Positions 4,692 to 6,363 of a DNA stretch of 6,363 nucleotides are shown one piece after another. This stretch comes from JADDRA01 sp038233555 (GTDB taxonomy: Bacteria > Actinomycetota > Acidimicrobiia > Acidimicrobiales > CADCSY01): NCBI GenBank assembly GCA_038233555.1, contig JBBSLT010000145.1, positions 1 to 6,363 on the forward strand, given 5' to 3'. Each line of letters opens with the position of its first letter. The stretch's first letter is position 1. Both the position numbers and the translations under genes were made by a program. Under the pieces are notes generated by a model. That model did not search any database. It worked only from the letters and a program-made list of their open reading frames with translations, and was not told the origin of the DNA.

Positions 4692-6363
4692 CTACGCTCC
4701 CGAGCGGCCGCCGAGGTGCTCGGCTAGGAAGCGCTCCATGGCCCGGTAGAGGTCGAGGCGGTTCTCGGGGTTGGCGAAGCCGTGGCCCTCGTCATCCTTG
4801 AGCAGGTACTCCACCTCCACGCCCCGATCCCGGAGGGCGGCCACGATCTGGTCGGCCTCGCCCTTGGTGACCCGGGGGTCGTTGGCTCCTTGCACCACCA
4901 ACAGGGGGGTGCGGATGTCATCGACCTTCGAGAGCGGTGAGCGGGCCCACAGGTCGGCCACCACCTCCTCGTTGGGCTCCTCCTCGGTGCCGGGATCACC
5001 CACGAAGCGGAACCACGAGCCCTGGAGAAACGGACGCCAGTAGGCGGGGAAGGACCGGACCAGGGTGACCAGGCTGGAGGGGCCCACGTAGTCGATGGCG
5101 GCGGCGAAGACCTCAGGGGTGAAGGTGACTCCCACCAGGGTGGCGTATCCCCCGTAGGAGCCGCCGTAGATGGCCACCCGGTCACGGTCGGCGGTTCCCT
5201 CTTTCACGGCCCACTCGACGGCGTCGATGAGGTCGTCGTGCATCTTGCCGGCGAACTCGTGCTCGGCGGCGTGCATGAACGCCTTGCCGAAGCCGGTCGA
5301 TCCCCGGTAGTTGACCTGGAGCACGGCGTAGCCCCGGTTGGCCAGGAACTGGGCTTCGGGGTCGTACCCCCAGGCATCCCGGGCCCACGGCCCGCCGTGG
5401 ACCACCAACACCATGGGCAGCCGCTCGGGGGGGACGCCGAGGGGCAGGGTTAGGCAGCAGTGCAGGGTGTAGCCGTCGCGCGACGGGATGCGAACGGCCT
5501 GCATGGGCGCCAGGGTGGCCGGGTCGAGCTTGGGACGGGGCCGGAAGAGGAACTCGGCCTCACCGCTGTCGGTGTCGAGCAGGAAGGTAGCCCCGGGCTC
5601 ACGGTCGTCGTCGAAGGACACCACCCAGGTCGTCTCGTCGTCGTCCATGGATACCCCGGCCACATCGCCGTGGTGAAGGGCGGCGGCCTGACCCCACTTC
5701 CGTTGGAAGTCGGCGTCGAAGAAGGTCACTTCCAGGCGGTCGGCCATGTTGATCACGGCCAGCAGCTCACCCGTGCGGCTGCGCAGGATGGGCCCGCCCA
5801 GGTCGACCTCGGCATGGCTGTGCACCTCGGTCTCCTCGCCCGTGGTCAGGTCGAGGCGGACCAGGCGGGTGAGGTCGGTTCCCCGAGCCGAGCCGACCCA
5901 CAGGGCGGCACCGTCGGGGGTGAAGCCGAAGACGCTTCCGCCGTCCTCGTTGGCGTAGACGGTGAGGGAGCGGAAGTCGTCGTTCTCGTCGTCGCGCACC
6001 AGGATCTCGGTGTCACCCGCTGGGGTCTGGGCGGTGGCCCCCAAGAGCCGTCCGGCAGAGTCAGTGTGCCAACCGGCGATGTTGCCCGGGTTCTCGGCCA
6101 CCAGCTCGAGGGCGCCGGTGGCCAGCTCGAGGCGATGCACGTCGAAGCAGTGGGGGTCACGCTGGTTCATGGACACCAGCACGTGGGCGGGGTCGTGGTG
6201 GGGCACGTCGACGATGCTCACTCGCACCTCGTCGAAGGGGGTGAGGTCGACCGAGACCTCACCCGGGCGGGACAGGTCGGCGGCGTGGAGGTGGAAGTTC
6301 TCGTTGCCCCCCTGGTCCTGGGCGTAGAGGATGCGGGCCGAGTCGCGGCTCCAGGAATGGCCG
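4692..6363 (-). CDS. S9-family serine peptidase (prolyl oligopeptidase / acylaminoacyl-peptidase-like), 5' end outside window
   Basis: Alpha/beta-hydrolase peptidase with an N-terminal beta-propeller that admits only peptides or unfolded segments. 556 residues are visible and the frame stays open to the right edge. The GTG at 6227 is therefore not the true start: the 45 codons before it encode propeller sequence (WSRDSARILYAQDQGGNENF). Propeller blades fill about 1-297. The catalytic domain (about 298-556) shows the oxyanion motif HGGPW (from 322), NYRGSTGFG, the nucleophile YGGSYGGY with Ser402, Asp495 in GANDPR and His527 in EGHGF. Order and spacing of the triad are standard for S9, so it should be active. 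Substrate, and whether it is exported, cannot be judged without the N-terminus. The stop is TAG at 4692-4694; the TnpB remnant follows on the same strand. Confidence 0.93.
   Translation of the reverse strand, partial: GHSWSRDSARILYAQDQGGNENFHLHAADLSRPGEVSVDLTPFDEVRVSIVDVPHHDPAHVLVSMNQRDPHCFDVHRLELATGALELVAENPGNIAGWHTDSAGRLLGATAQTPAGDTEILVRDDENDDFRSLTVYANEDGGSVFGFTPDGAALWVGSARGTDLTRLVRLDLTTGEETEVHSHAEVDLGGPILRSRTGELLAVINMADRLEVTFFDADFQRKWGQAAALHHGDVAGVSMDDDETTWVVSFDDDREPGATFLLDTDSGEAEFLFRPRPKLDPATLAPMQAVRIPSRDGYTLHCCLTLPLGVPPERLPMVLVVHGGPWARDAWGYDPEAQFLANRGYAVLQVNYRGSTGFGKAFMHAAEHEFAGKMHDDLIDAVEWAVKEGTADRDRVAIYGGSYGGYATLVGVTFTPEVFAAAIDYVGPSSLVTLVRSFPAYWRPFLQGSWFRFVGDPGTEEEPNEEVVADLWARSPLSKVDDIRTPLLVVQGANDPRVTKGEADQIVAALRDRGVEVEYLLKDDEGHGFANPENRLDLYRAMERFLAEHLGGRSGA

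Noticed and set aside
4692..6227. Complete 511-aa S9 peptidase starting at GTG 6227
   Set aside because: The frame continues upstream to the window edge with clear propeller sequence, so 6227 is an internal Val codon.
1..6363. CRISPR arrays, tRNA or rRNA genes
   Set aside because: I saw no regularly spaced repeats, no cloverleaf-like segment with a TTCNANNC-type arm in the gaps, and no rRNA signature.

Overview
This is a very GC-rich stretch of bacterial chromosome. Its gene content points to Actinomycetota: a CrgA-type division protein, a TrpG/PabA amidotransferase beside it, a DUF222/13E12-type HNH protein, a bacterial Ku with a C-terminal SAP-like tail, and promoters that place the transcript start on the start codon. 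The flavour suggests a deep-branching lineage such as Acidimicrobiia, but that is inference. In mycobacteria and streptomycetes crgA and trpG/pabA also lie close together near the replication origin, so the left end may be origin-proximal.

Left block (1-1160): a trpG/pabA glutamine amidotransferase (minus, 3' end cut by the window), a small helical hypothetical gene (minus), and crgA (plus). The last two diverge across only 29 bp. Downstream of crgA is a short non-coding stretch with an inverted pair of DnaA-box-like sequences that can also fold as alternative hairpins.

Middle block (1161-3328): a small membrane-anchored zinc-ribbon-like protein (minus), followed in the same frame, directly after its TAG stop, by an open stretch that looks coding but has no normal start. 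Divergent from it is a 518-aa DUF222-HNH protein. Its promoter is unusually readable: TTGACA, 17 bp, TAAGAT, a 15-bp perfect dyad just upstream of the -35, and a 12/14 match to the Gram-positive SOS (LexA) box over the transcript start and ATG.

Right block (3359-6363): Ku (minus), convergent with the HNH gene and ending 30 bp from it; then about 350 bp holding a decayed TnpB-like transposase remnant (minus) with a hairpin at its 3' end, which also forms the region upstream of ku; then an S9-family serine peptidase (minus) whose 5' end is outside the window.

The most coherent theme is DNA damage: an HNH protein with an SOS-like operator facing an NHEJ Ku gene, with a dead TnpB element abutting the ku promoter. 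I see no CRISPR array, tRNA, rRNA or intact mobile element. No unmistakably new system is visible; the best leads are the HNH control region, the TnpB scar upstream of ku and the startless frame after the zinc-ribbon gene.
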